DNA of 15,116 nucleotides from positions 1 to 15,116 of the forward strand of contig CBDVBZ010000090.1 of NCBI GenBank assembly GCA_965372355.1, in the 5' to 3' direction. The stretch comes from CBDVBZ01 sp965372355. GTDB taxonomy: Bacteria > Krumholzibacteriota > Krumholzibacteriia > WVZY01. The position numbers and the translations under genes were made by a program. This document shows, piece after piece, positions 1 to 8,310 of this stretch. The stretch's first letter is position 1. Every line of letters begins with the position of its first letter. The notes beneath the pieces are model-generated. The model ran no database searches. It saw nothing but the letters and a program-made list of their open reading frames with translations, and was not told where the DNA came from.

Positions 1-2534
1 GCGTCCGTCTTCCGTTCGCCGTCGCCGCCCACGCCGAGCTTGATCTTGAAATCCCGGATGTACCATTTCATGATCGCGTCGTTGGCCAGACCCATGTCGA
101 GCTGTTTGGTCATCATCGTGATCCGTCCGATCAGGCGGAGGTTGTCCAGGATTCCCCAGTTCTTCTGGTACGCGATCCTCGCATCGACAAAATCACCCTT
201 TTCGCTGCACTCGAACCCCATACTCGACAGCAGATCGTTCAACAACTGGACGCGTCTCGAGCGTTTCTCCATAGACGCCCCACCGCCGCGGCACTGAAAG
301 CGGATGTAATTCTTGTTGTCGGTATCCGTGCACAGCGCTTCCAGCGTGTTGAAGTGATACCCCATACGGAGGCTCAACATCATGTACTCGGCACCGAGGA
401 CGGCGAAGCTCTTTTCGCTAAACCCGCGGCCGCTCTTGGTGGCCAAACCGGACTCGGCACCCGGGCCGGTAAGGTGCGACGGCCAGCCCTCTTCTTTGAT
501 TCCTTTCCAGAATGCTTCCATGGGCGCCGATGCAAGTTCTTCTTCCTCGACGCGGCGCGGTCCCTGGTAATTGGACAGATCGCGGTCGATGTATATGATC
601 ATGATCTTGAGGGGAATGGCCGTATTGAGCTCGAAGGCGATACGGTCACGGTGGCGGATATTCTTGCCGATCGAGAACATTTCCTGCATCGCGGTCTGAT
701 GAACAAAACGGGTGATGTCGTGAAACGTGCGGCAATTCTCTGGTTTGAATTCATCGTCGTCCGGGCGGATCAGGTGGAGGGGCGAGATAAGGCGCAACAC
801 CTGTCTCAACAGACCCCAGATACCCGTCTGGTCGCGGCCTCTCGATTGCGCGCGGCGCGACGCGACGAGGGCGGGGTGACGGCCCCGGTACACCGTGCGG
901 GCCGTGGCGTCCACCGTCACATCGATCCCGGCCGGGATGTCCCACGATTTATCCAGACCGACGAGGGTTGGCACACCGTACTCTCTCGCCAGCGTTGCCA
1001 TGTGGCTCGCCGTGCTTCCCGTGTGGGTGAGCAGCGCGTGGATCTTGCCCATGACCGTGACGAGACCCGGGAAGGGAAGCGGCGCGACGAGCACCGCGCC
1101 ATCGGGGACGTACGATAGATCCTGCGTCGTTTTTAGATGAAACACCGGCCCGCTCCCCGCACCGGGGTACACGGTCGCCCCGCCGGCGCACAATGTTTCG
1201 AGCGTTGTGACATCGATTTCCTCGGCGGGCGCTTTGCTCTCGACCACCTGTAACGGCCGGGCCTGGAGGAGAAACGCCTGTCCCTTTTTGTCGATGGCCC
1301 ACTCGATATCCATGGGAGACCCGTAGTGTTCCTCGATCTTCTTGGCAAACACGGCGAGCTCGACGAGCTGGTCTTGCTCTAGCGCTGGAGCCGTTGATTC
1401 GGCCTCGGGGATTTCTTCCTCTATGGTGCCGCCGTGGGCCCCAAGCACCTGGCGGACGGTCTTCGTTGCAATTTTCTTTTCCAACACGCGCCCGTCTGTG
1501 CGGGAGATCTTGTAGATATCGGGTGTGAGCTTGCCGCTCCCCAGATAGTTGCCGAGACCACAGACGGAGTAGATCATGAGCGACCCGTCGTGCGGCTGCA
1601 GCGGATCGCGTGTGTAGATGACACCGCTCGTTGCGGCATCGACCATCGCGAGGCAGCACACACCCATCGCCAGATCGGATTCGGTAAAGGAGTGGCTGAC
1701 ATAATAGTAGATTGCCTGCGGCGTGAATTTGCTGGCCAGGACCTCGCGATAGTTGTCGACCAGGTCCTCTTCGGTCACATTCAAGAACGTGGCGTACTGA
1801 CCGGCAAAGCTCAGGAGCGTATCCTCGCCGATGGCGCTCGAACGCAGGGCGAAGCCGTTCTTGGGGACGCGCTTTTTGACCTCGGCGTACATGAGCTGGA
1901 TGGAATCGGCAAGATCATGGGGGACCGGGCTCGAGGTGACGATGGAGTGGATCTCATCGCTCGCACGGACGAGGTCGTCGTAGTGTTTGATGTCGAGTCG
2001 CGAGAGACGTTCGGAGATGCGCTGCTCGAGTTTGTTGGTGTCGACGAAATGGTGGTACGCCCACGCGCTGATGGCGAACCCTTCGGGGACGGGGAGGCCG
2101 AGCTGCGATTTCATTTCGCCGAGCTGTGCGCCCTTGCTTCCCACGCTCCATATTTTGTCGCGTCCGACGTCTTCCAGCGGGATGGTGAAATCGTCTTCCT
2201 CGAGCGCATGGCTCGCCGGGAAGATCCCGTCGATCTCGGCGCTGATTTTTTCGTAACGATCGATGAGCGGTTTGTACTGCTCTCCGCCGATCGCGATCAT
2301 GCCGTCCACGATGCCGCGGACACCGGACCGGATCTGGTCGAGACTCGAGCGGATATAGCGGGTGTCGAAGAGGGCGGCGCCCTGCGATTTTTCCTGCATG
2401 TCGCTAATGATCTTGAGGACCTGGTTGTTGTTCTCGAGGATGGCGAGAAAGCGCACGAACATACCCTGGACGGACTCGAGCGTGTGGGTCGGCTGTTTGC
2501 CGCTTCTTCGGAGGATTCGGTTTATCCAGCTCAT
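1..2534 (-). CDS. PEP/pyruvate-binding, phosphohistidine-domain protein (PEP synthase-like), C-terminus outside window
   Basis: This gene encodes 844 residues before leaving the window. The ATG at 2534 is the first start codon in frame after an upstream TAA. Residues about 1-120 are a helical N-terminal region. Residues about 127-430 match the ATP-grasp-like PEP/pyruvate-binding domain: VGSKGAQLGEM (131-141), RSSAIGED (231-238), SFAGQYATFLNV (242-253) and QARPLQVVE (424-432). A swivelling phosphohistidine domain follows, with the signature TGSTASHMATLAREYG and the likely phosphorylated His511. The part after about residue 545 does not resemble the TIM-barrel PEP-binding domain of true PEP synthase or pyruvate phosphate dikinase. 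It matches, from memory, a C-terminal extension of PEP/pyruvate-binding proteins in deltaproteobacteria and candidate phyla (AMQEMFSIG, LSLRMGYHFNTL). ATP-dependent His phosphorylation is therefore expected, but PEP synthesis is not assured. No clear Shine-Dalgarno precedes the start. Confidence 0.9.
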   Translation of the reverse strand, partial: MSWINRILRRSGKQPTHTLESVQGMFVRFLAILENNNQVLKIISDMQEKSQGAALFDTRYIRSSLDQIRSGVRGIVDGMIAIGGEQYKPLIDRYEKISAEIDGIFPASHALEEDDFTIPLEDVGRDKIWSVGSKGAQLGEMKSQLGLPVPEGFAISAWAYHHFVDTNKLEQRISERLSRLDIKHYDDLVRASDEIHSIVTSSPVPHDLADSIQLMYAEVKKRVPKNGFALRSSAIGEDTLLSFAGQYATFLNVTEEDLVDNYREVLASKFTPQAIYYYVSHSFTESDLAMGVCCLAMVDAATSGVIYTRDPLQPHDGSLMIYSVCGLGNYLGSGKLTPDIYKISRTDGRVLEKKIATKTVRQVLGAHGGTIEEEIPEAESTAPALEQDQLVELAVFAKKIEEHYGSPMDIEWAIDKKGQAFLLQARPLQVVESKAPAEEIDVTTLETLCAGGATVYPGAGSGPVFHLKTTQDLSYVPDGAVLVAPLPFPGLVTVMGKIHALLTHTGSTASHMATLAREYGVPTLVGLDKSWDIPAGIDVTVDATARTVYRGRHPALVASRRAQSRGRDQTGIWGLLRQVLRLISPLHLIRPDDDEFKPENCRTFHDITRFVHQTAMQEMFSIGKNIRHRDRIAFELNTAIPLKIMIIYIDRDLSNYQGPRRVEEEELASAPMEAFWKGIKEEGWPSHLTGPGAESGLATKSGRGFSEKSFAVLGAEYMMLSLRMGYHFNTLEALCTDTDNKNYIRFQCRGGGASMEKRSRRVQLLNDLLSSMGFECSEKGDFVDARIAYQKNWGILDNLRLIGRITMMTKQLDMGLANDAIMKWYIRDFKIKLGVGGDGERKTD

Positions 2535-2616
2535 CGGGTTTGTGGCTCGTGCCGCGCTGCGCGTGTTGTGCGTGTTGTGCGCCTCGGACGATCCTGTGGC
2601 GCTTGGATCATACGTA

Positions 2617-2645
2617 TTGTTATGTGGTTACGGAGGTTATGTCAA
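2617..2645 (-). promoter_or_regulatory. Candidate sigma70-type promoter of the PEP/pyruvate-binding gene
   Basis: On the minus strand a perfect -35 hexamer TTGACA (2645-2640) is followed after 17 nt by TAACAA (2622-2617), a weak -10. Transcription would begin near 2610, giving a ~75-nt leader before the ATG at 2534. The leader contains two tandem copies of CACAACACG (2562-2579). The promoter lies in the 147-bp gap after the permease gene, so the PEP-binding gene may be transcribed alone as well as by read-through. Confidence 0.4.
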
Positions 2646-2681
2646 GTACGACTATAGCGTTTGATCATGATTATTTCCGGG

Positions 2682-3998
2682 TCAGAGCAAGGCGTATCTC
2701 GCGGCGAAGAGGAGGCCCAGAAAGTAGACCAGCGCCGACACATCGCGCCCGCGCCCGGAGAGAAACTTGATCGCCGGATAGGCGATAAAGCCAAAGGCGA
2801 TGCCGTCGGCGATCGACCACGCAAACGGGATGCCCACCATCACGAGAAAGGCGGGGAAAGACTCGGTGATATCCTTCCAGTCGATACGTCGGATGTTGGC
2901 CGCCATGAGACAACCGACGACGATCAATGCGGGGGATGTCATCGGCTGGAGCGAGACACCGCCCTCAACTTCGACACCACCGCCGATCATCCGCACGAGC
3001 GGCGAGAAGAAAAGCGCCACGAGAAAGAGCGCGCCGGTCGCCATATTGGCGAGACCCGTCCGCGCGCCGGCCTGCACACCGGTTGCGCTCTCGATGTACG
3101 CCGTCACCGTCGATGTGCCCAGCATGCCGCCGAGGACCGTTCCCGATGAGTCGGCGATCAGAGCGCGTGTGACGCGGGGGAGTCGACCGTTTTTCATGAG
3201 TCCCGCCTGCTGGCCGACACCGATCAGCGTCCCGATCGCATCGAACACCGCCATAAAGAGAAAGATCACGACCACAGGGATCATCGCCGCATCGAGGAGC
3301 CCCTTGAGATCGAGTTTGAGGAATGTGGGTTCGAGCGACGGCGGCGGGGCGACGAGGCCCTGCCATTCGACGAGGTTGAACGCCCAGGCGAGGATCGTCG
3401 TAAAGAGAATGCCGAGCATGATGGCGCCGCGGACACCGCGCGCCATCAACGTGACGATCATGAGGACGCCGGCGAGCGAGATCAGCGTCGGTGCGCGCGA
3501 CAGATCGCCCAGGTGGAGGATGCCGTTGGGGGGCGATTCGACCACGCCTGCGCCGGTGAGCCCGATGAGGGCGATAAAGAGGCCGATCCCGACGGCGATG
3601 GCGTATTTGAGGTTGTCCGGGATGGCGTCAATGATCATCTGGCGGATGCGCAGGAATGTGAGGAGAAAGAAGACCACACCGGAGATAAAGACGGCGGCGA
3701 GGGCCACCTCCCAGGAGACACCCATCCCGACGACGACGGTGACAAAGAAGAAGTTCTCACCCATGGCGGGCGCCATGGCGATGGGGTAGTTGGCCGCGAG
3801 CCCCATGGCCCACGTGGCAATGGCGGCGGAGAGACACGTCGCCGTCATCACGGCACCCATATCCATACCCGTTTCCGAGAGGACGGCGGGGTTCACAAAG
3901 ATGATGTAGGCCATGGTGAGGAACGTCGTGGTCCCGCCGAGGATCTCGGTGCGGATGGTCGTGCCCTGCTCGCCGAGTCGGAAGAGCCGTTCCAGCAT
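2682..3998 (-). CDS. NCS2-family purine/uracil permease (guanine/hypoxanthine type)
   Basis: A 438-residue polytopic inner-membrane protein, the usual length for the AzgA/PbuG branch of the NCS2 nucleobase transporters, which import purines by ion symport. Family landmarks visible: TFLTMAYIIFVNP (25-37), APAMGENFFF (76-85, where characterised members often read GMGLNAFF), FDAIGT (252-257), and the substrate-site region starting GTSTVTAYIES (294-304) followed by AGARTGL (310-316). Hydrophobic segments run along the whole length, with roughly 12-14 helices expected. The ATG at 3998 has no Shine-Dalgarno but sits 7 nt below a TAAAAT -10, so the message is probably leaderless. It lies upstream of, and in the same direction as, the PEP/pyruvate-binding gene, and is divergent from the GT-C-like gene. 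Family is secure; exact substrate (guanine/hypoxanthine, adenine or other) cannot be read from the sequence. Confidence 0.93.
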   Translation of the reverse strand: MLERLFRLGEQGTTIRTEILGGTTTFLTMAYIIFVNPAVLSETGMDMGAVMTATCLSAAIATWAMGLAANYPIAMAPAMGENFFFVTVVVGMGVSWEVALAAVFISGVVFFLLTFLRIRQMIIDAIPDNLKYAIAVGIGLFIALIGLTGAGVVESPPNGILHLGDLSRAPTLISLAGVLMIVTLMARGVRGAIMLGILFTTILAWAFNLVEWQGLVAPPPSLEPTFLKLDLKGLLDAAMIPVVVIFLFMAVFDAIGTLIGVGQQAGLMKNGRLPRVTRALIADSSGTVLGGMLGTSTVTAYIESATGVQAGARTGLANMATGALFLVALFFSPLVRMIGGGVEVEGGVSLQPMTSPALIVVGCLMAANIRRIDWKDITESFPAFLVMVGIPFAWSIADGIAFGFIAYPAIKFLSGRGRDVSALVYFLGLLFAARYALL

Positions 3999-4004
3999 GT
4001 GTTC

Positions 4005-4034
4005 ATTTTAGCGGTTTTGGGGGTGTTTGACCAA
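4005..4034 (-). promoter_or_regulatory. Promoter giving a leaderless permease mRNA
   Basis: Minus strand: -10 TAAAAT (4010-4005) stands six nucleotides before the ATG at 3998, and a weak -35 (TTGGTC or TGGTCA, 4034-4028) lies 17-18 nt upstream of it. With the normal 7-nt distance, the transcription start is the A of the start codon. This explains the missing ribosome-binding site. Confidence 0.5.
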
Positions 4035-4124
4035 GCGCTGCTTTAGCCTGTGGTGGCTGCTGGAACCGGCGGGTGTATGCGCCCGTTACGGCGTGGCACG
4101 GTCTAGGAGTGGGGCGTGGTCCCG

Positions 4125-4133
4125 TGGTATACT
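4125..4133 (+). promoter_or_regulatory. Extended -10 promoter of the GT-C-like membrane protein gene
   Basis: TGGTATACT is an extended -10 (TG, one base, then TATACT at 4128-4133). No good -35 is present, as is usual for extended -10 promoters. The 14 nt at 4120-4133 are identical to those at the kinase promoter (5741-5754). Transcription from about 4140 leaves a leader of ~58 nt and excludes any translation start before 4140. Confidence 0.6.
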
Positions 4134-4186
4134 GGCTCATGTTCGGCCTCAGCCGTCTAAGTCCCGCGCGTTTTCGCGCCTCGCGT

Positions 4187-4191
4187 GGAGG
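4187..4191 (+). promoter_or_regulatory. Ribosome-binding site that fixes a TTG start
   Basis: GGAGG (within GGAGGT) ends six nucleotides before the TTG at 4198. No ATG or GTG in the same frame between the promoter and the first membrane helix has such a site. This decides the start of the GT-C-like gene. Confidence 0.65.
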
Positions 4192-4197
4192 TCACTG

Positions 4198-5706
4198 TTG
4201 ATCAGCAAAAGCCAGTCCACAAGGAGCACCCTCTTGCTCGCAATCGCCGTGGGCGTTCTGCTGACCCTGGCCAAACTGCCGCTTCTATTTACCACGCTTG
4301 GCGAGCAGGATCACGGACGGCTCATCATGGACGCCATCGTCTATGCAAACGACGGGCGGGCGTCGCTCCACACGTACGGAATTCTCACGAGCCCTCTGTG
4401 GGTACTGGCCTTTGCTGGGCTGACGTCGCTGTTGGGTCCGGCGAAGCTCGTCCTCTGGTCGAACGCCGGTGGGCTCGTTTGCGGCGGTCTGACAACGGTT
4501 CTTGCCGTCATCTTGCTCCGACAGCTTGGCGCCTCACGCTCGTGGGCGTCTGCCGGCGGGGCGGCCGCGGGGTTGGTGCCTGCGATGTTTTACCTCTCGT
4601 TGTACGGATACCCGACTCAGTACGCGTTTCCGTTTCTTCTCGGCAGCGCCATCGCGTTTGTCAGAGCGCTCGAGACGCGGAAGACGACATGGCTTGTGAT
4701 GTCCTGGTGCCTCTATGCCTTGTTGGTACTCGTGAAGATCGACTTTGCCCTTGCCGGCACGCTTCTCCTGTCCGTTGCGATTGTCCTGGGTAGGGAACGC
4801 GACCGGCGTGCTTGGGTGCTGGTCGCGTTTCCCTTTCTAGCGTTTGGTGTGACATACGTATTCGGGCGCCTGATCATTGCGTCCTTGAATGTGATCGATT
4901 TTCTAACCGGTGTGCAGGGACGGTTGGAGACCGCGGCCCTGCTCGATTCGTCGTCGATGACGGTGGCCTACGCGTGCGGGTTTGGCACGCTGGCGCTGCT
5001 GATCGCCGCCATCGCCGCCGGTTTCGTCCGGCAGAGGGCCACAGCGGCTCGGGTGGCCGCCGCGTGGGTCGTCGGCGTCGTGCCGCTGTGGTTGTTCTGG
5101 CTGAGGCATCCACCCATGTCGAGCCGCCACGCGGCGCCCGGGGCGCTGATCACCGTGCTGCTTGCCGCCCTTGTGGCATCGACGCTGCTTCGCAAGCCGC
5201 GTTACGCCGCGGTATGGCTCGTTCTCGTTGTGGCGCTCAACTGGCCGTTTGGCGAGCCCAACCTGGATTTCAACTACAACCCCAGCGGCAAGCTGCTGCG
5301 TACGGTCTCCGTCAATCGCAGGGCATTCGCGGTCGGGGACGCGATCGGGCGGCAGGTCGCCGAACGGCAGGAAAGCTACAAAGTCATCCTCGGCAGCCCG
5401 CACAGTGATGTTCTCGGCGGGATCGATTTCGTGCCTGCGATTTGTGTCGCGATGGCAAAGACGGCCCGCTCCGTTCATCCCTCCGCCCGCTACGTGTATT
5501 CCTTCAAGATGGACGGACGACAACGAACCATCCTGCACCCGTATGCCCGGGCATCAGACACGCGACATCTCACACAGAGACACGGGCGGGTTGGGTACTA
5601 TGCTCCCTGGCGTACGGATCTCGAACCGTTGACCAAAATGGGTGTCGAGGTCACGACATTTGATCCCAACTCGATGTTTGAGCAGATGTCGGGCGATGAT
5701 CGATAG
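4198..5706 (+). CDS. Polytopic membrane protein resembling GT-C (GT39/ArnT-like) glycosyltransferases
   Basis: From the TTG at 4198 (GGAGG at 4187-4191, promoter at 4125-4133) the product is 502 residues; the reading frame is open further upstream, but that part is not transcribed from this promoter. About 9-11 hydrophobic segments lie between residues 11 and 350. They are followed by a ~150-residue soluble C-terminal region, probably periplasmic. The first loop after helix 1 carries acidic residues in EQDHGRLIMDA (36-46). GT-C glycosyltransferases place their catalytic Asp/Glu at this point, which suggests transfer of a sugar from a polyprenyl-phosphate donor. The similarity is one of layout, and I cannot name a family with certainty. 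It is not obviously functionally tied to its neighbours. An uncharacterised membrane protein without transferase activity is the alternative. Confidence 0.75.
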   Translation: MISKSQSTRSTLLLAIAVGVLLTLAKLPLLFTTLGEQDHGRLIMDAIVYANDGRASLHTYGILTSPLWVLAFAGLTSLLGPAKLVLWSNAGGLVCGGLTTVLAVILLRQLGASRSWASAGGAAAGLVPAMFYLSLYGYPTQYAFPFLLGSAIAFVRALETRKTTWLVMSWCLYALLVLVKIDFALAGTLLLSVAIVLGRERDRRAWVLVAFPFLAFGVTYVFGRLIIASLNVIDFLTGVQGRLETAALLDSSSMTVAYACGFGTLALLIAAIAAGFVRQRATAARVAAAWVVGVVPLWLFWLRHPPMSSRHAAPGALITVLLAALVASTLLRKPRYAAVWLVLVVALNWPFGEPNLDFNYNPSGKLLRTVSVNRRAFAVGDAIGRQVAERQESYKVILGSPHSDVLGGIDFVPAICVAMAKTARSVHPSARYVYSFKMDGRQRTILHPYARASDTRHLTQRHGRVGYYAPWRTDLEPLTKMGVEVTTFDPNSMFEQMSGDDR

Positions 5707-5724
5707 GGTCAAGCCGATGAGCGA

Positions 5725-5754
5725 TTAACATGCGGCCCGATCCCGTGGTATACT
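5725..5754 (+). promoter_or_regulatory. Promoter of the kinase-TolB-TPR gene
   Basis: -35 TTAACA (5725-5730), 18-nt spacer, -10 TATACT (5749-5754) with an upstream TG (5746-5747), making an extended -10. It lies entirely in the gap after the GT-C-like gene's stop (5704-5706), so the kinase is its own transcription unit. The expected start is near 5761, with a ~50-nt leader. Confidence 0.65.
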
Positions 5755-5810
5755 CACGATTTCACGCATGAGCAATCAGTTAGAGCGTTCACTTTGGAAG
5801 AGAGGACACC

Positions 5811-7931
5811 ATGATCGGCAGCAAGTTGGCCCACTACACGATCGAGGAGAAACTCGGCGGTGGGGGGATGGGCGTCGTGTACCGGGCGAAGGACACCAAA
5901 CTCCGCAGGCAGGTGGCGCTCAAGGTCCTCCACAAGGATCGCGCCGTCTCGGAGGAGGCCCGCAAGCGCTTTTTGAACGAGGCGCTCATGGCCGCCGCGC
6001 TCCATCATCCCAACATCTGCACCGTCTACGATTTTGGCGAGGAAGAAGGGCTCTCCTATATTTCCATGGCCTATATACCGGGCCGGAGTATCGCGGACAT
6101 TGTCAGCGAGGGGCCCCTGGCCGTTGACCGCGCGCTCAAGATTGCCGTCCAGATTGCGAATGCGCTCAAAGCGGCGCACAACCACAAGATCATCCACCGT
6201 GACATCAAGGGCGCGAACGTGATCGTCGGCGACGACGGCCGTGTGACCATTCTGGATTTTGGCATCGCGAAGCTCGGCGGTCAGCCGACCCAGACGGGGA
6301 AGGGGGAGACACTGGGCACGGTCGCGTACATGTCGCCGGAACAAGCGACGGGTGAGGTCGTCGACCCGCGCACCGATATCTGGTCGCTCGGTGTGTGTCT
6401 CTACGAAATGCTTGCCGGCGAGCTGCCGTTCAAGGGCTATCACGACTCGGCCGTCTTCTATCAGATCGTTCATCAGGATGCGCCGTCTTTGTCGGACAAA
6501 GGCGTCGAGGTGCCCGCGCTCGTCGAGACGATTATCGAGAAGGCGATGAGCAAACAGCGCGAGCGGCGCTATAAGCGCATCGATGAGATGCTCGACGATC
6601 TCGAGCGGGCGGTTGGGGGTGCTGAGGCAAAGCGCGCCGGGGAAGAGCCGTCGATCGCCATCCTCCCCTTTATGAATATGAGTGACGATGCGAAGCAGAC
6701 CTACTTCTGCGACGGAATTGCCGAGGAGATCATTAATGCGTTGACGCATGTCGGCAAGATCCGTGTCGTGTCGCGGACATCGTCGTTTGCGTTTCGCGAC
6801 AGCAAGGAGGATGCCCGCAAGATCGGGCGCAAGCTCGGCGTGCAGTCGTTGTTGGAGGGCAGCGTGCAGAAGGCGGGCAACCGGTTGCGCATCACTACAC
6901 AGCTCGTCGATGTGGCGGACGGGTATCACCTGTGGTCGGAGCGTTTCGATCGTGAGCTCGAGGATGTCTTTGCGATTCAGGACGAGATCGCGCGCAATGT
7001 CGTCGATGCCTTGAAGGTCACGTTGACCGATACGGAGAAGGCTGCCCTCGAGAAGGTGCCGACCACCGATATGGAGGCGTACGATTTCTATATTCGGGGG
7101 AAGCAGCACTATTATGGAATGGATAAGAAGAGCCTCGATCTGGCCCGGAATCTGTTTACGTCGGCGATCATCCGCGACCCGAACTATGCGCTGGCCTACT
7201 GCGGGCTGAGCGATTGTTACTCGATGGTGTTGACGTTTCACGATACCGACAAGGCCAATGTCGAGAACGCGCTGACGGCATCGCGTCGGGCGCTGGAACT
7301 CGATGGCGAGCTGGCCGAGGCGCATGCGTCGGTTGGGCTCGCGTTGTCGCTGGGCGGGAAGTATGAGGAGGCGGAAGCGGAGTTTGAGCGGGCGATCGAG
7401 CTCGCGCCCAAACTTTTTGAGGCCTATTACTTCTATGCGCGTTCGAGACGGGCTCAGGGAAAGCTCGAGAAGGCCGCGGAGCTTTTCGAGAAGGCGCACG
7501 AGGTGAGGCCCGAGGAGTACGAGGCGATTATTCTCGGTGCGGGGACGTATCGAGGACTGGACCGGGATGACGATGTGCGGCGGTGTTTTGAGATTGGGAT
7601 TGCTGCCGTTGAGAAACACCTGGAGCATCACCCCAAGGAGGCCCGGGGGTGGTATTTTGGGGCGCATGCGTTGCACGAGCTGGGGGATGTCGACAAGGCG
7701 CTCGAGTGGAACGAGAAGGCAATGCAGCTCGCGCCGCGCGATCCGGCGACGTTGTATAACGCGGCGTGTTTGTTTTCTCTGATGGGAAAGATCGACAAGG
7801 CGTTTGAGTGTCTCAACCGGGCCGTCGAGCATGGGTTCGCCAACCGGACGTGGACGGAGAACGACCCGGATCTCGATGCGATCCGCAAAGATCCGCGGTA
7901 TGAGGAATTGTTGAAAGAGATGCCGGAGTGA
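5811..7931 (+). CDS. Soluble Ser/Thr protein kinase with TolB-like and TPR regions
   Basis: A 706-residue cytoplasmic signalling protein. Residues 9-270 form a PknB-type Hanks kinase: glycine loop GGGGMG (16-21), ATP-lysine K38 in VALK, catalytic HRDIKGAN (129-136), DFG (149-151), TLGTVAYMSPEQ activation segment (167-178). All key residues are present, so activity is expected. Residues about 280-405 match the TolB-like domain (SIAILPFMNMSDD, GVQSLLEGSVQ, LWSERFDRELEDVFAIQDEIA) seen after kinases, cyclases and DNA-binding domains. Residues about 440-680 hold TPR helical repeats such as AEAHASVGLALSLGGKYEEAEAEF. Unlike PknB, there is no transmembrane helix between kinase and TolB-like parts. 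The ATG at 5811 follows AGAGGA (5801-5806). The 3' end recurs in decayed form at 11274-11340. The stimulus and substrates cannot be read. Confidence 0.95.
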   Translation: MIGSKLAHYTIEEKLGGGGMGVVYRAKDTKLRRQVALKVLHKDRAVSEEARKRFLNEALMAAALHHPNICTVYDFGEEEGLSYISMAYIPGRSIADIVSEGPLAVDRALKIAVQIANALKAAHNHKIIHRDIKGANVIVGDDGRVTILDFGIAKLGGQPTQTGKGETLGTVAYMSPEQATGEVVDPRTDIWSLGVCLYEMLAGELPFKGYHDSAVFYQIVHQDAPSLSDKGVEVPALVETIIEKAMSKQRERRYKRIDEMLDDLERAVGGAEAKRAGEEPSIAILPFMNMSDDAKQTYFCDGIAEEIINALTHVGKIRVVSRTSSFAFRDSKEDARKIGRKLGVQSLLEGSVQKAGNRLRITTQLVDVADGYHLWSERFDRELEDVFAIQDEIARNVVDALKVTLTDTEKAALEKVPTTDMEAYDFYIRGKQHYYGMDKKSLDLARNLFTSAIIRDPNYALAYCGLSDCYSMVLTFHDTDKANVENALTASRRALELDGELAEAHASVGLALSLGGKYEEAEAEFERAIELAPKLFEAYYFYARSRRAQGKLEKAAELFEKAHEVRPEEYEAIILGAGTYRGLDRDDDVRRCFEIGIAAVEKHLEHHPKEARGWYFGAHALHELGDVDKALEWNEKAMQLAPRDPATLYNAACLFSLMGKIDKAFECLNRAVEHGFANRTWTENDPDLDAIRKDPRYEELLKEMPE

Positions 7932-7973
7932 TGTGTTGTTGGGCAGGATGTGGCGCCGTTCTCAAGCATAACA
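7908..7973 (+). repeat. Kinase 3' end plus spacer, intact copy of a dispersed repeat
   Basis: This stretch covers the last codons of the kinase (LLKEMPE), its stop and ~42 nt of spacer. It aligns with 11274-11340 at 59 of 67 positions including one gap (about 88%). The similarity crosses the stop codon, so it is shared DNA ancestry and not only protein conservation. Confidence 0.8.
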
Positions 7974-7991
7974 TGTGGAGGTTCGATAACC

Positions 7992-8171
7992 ATGGAGCTT
8001 AAAAAGGGAGAGTATCAGGCGGCGCTCAGGATGCTCACCGGTGCGGACGATGCCCTGCTCCACGCGATTACCGACTGTCGTAGGGAAGAGGATAACAGAA
8101 AGATCGGTCGCAGCCTCGAGGACCTGGAAAGACTTCTCAAACAGGCGAAGAGGCAGCTGCGGCTGGATTAG
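7992..8171 (+). CDS. Small helical protein of unknown function, 59 residues
   Basis: The ATG at 7992 is preceded by GGAGGT (7977-7982) at good spacing; an upstream in-frame start at 7950 lacks one. The predicted product is charged and almost wholly helical, with a heptad-like stretch in its second half (SLEDLERLLKQAKRQLRL). It lacks a signal peptide, cysteine motif or membrane segment. It starts 60 bp after the kinase stop with no promoter or terminator between, so it is probably co-transcribed and translated from its own strong site. I do not recognise the family. A partner or regulator of the kinase/TPR protein is a guess from position alone. Confidence 0.7.
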   Translation: MELKKGEYQAALRMLTGADDALLHAITDCRREEDNRKIGRSLEDLERLLKQAKRQLRLD

Positions 8172-8310
8172 AAGCGAACCATTTTACCCGCCCGTACTCG
8201 ACGCCGCTGCTTGATGACCCGGTGGTGTGATGCGCCACTCCAGCCCCGTGTCACGCTCCAGCAACCCCTCCTCAAGCATGGGTTTCCGGGCTCTGGCTCT
8301 CAAACGACTC

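Noticed and set aside
1434..2657. A 407-codon plus-strand frame opposite the PEP/pyruvate-binding gene, and a 254-codon one at 354-1118
   Set aside because: The minus strand encodes conserved dikinase motifs across both stretches. The plus-strand products show no family resemblance and their ends do not match promoters or ribosome sites.
5754..7832. A 692-codon open frame antisense to the kinase gene
   Set aside because: The plus strand carries an unmistakable kinase-TolB-TPR protein. The antisense product has no domain, and such long shadow frames are expected opposite GC-rich genes.
8184..8277. A 31-residue minus-strand frame (MLEEGLLERDTGLEW...) after the propeller gene
   Set aside because: It lies in the 139-bp gap between convergent genes, has no promoter of its own and resembles common spurious short frames.
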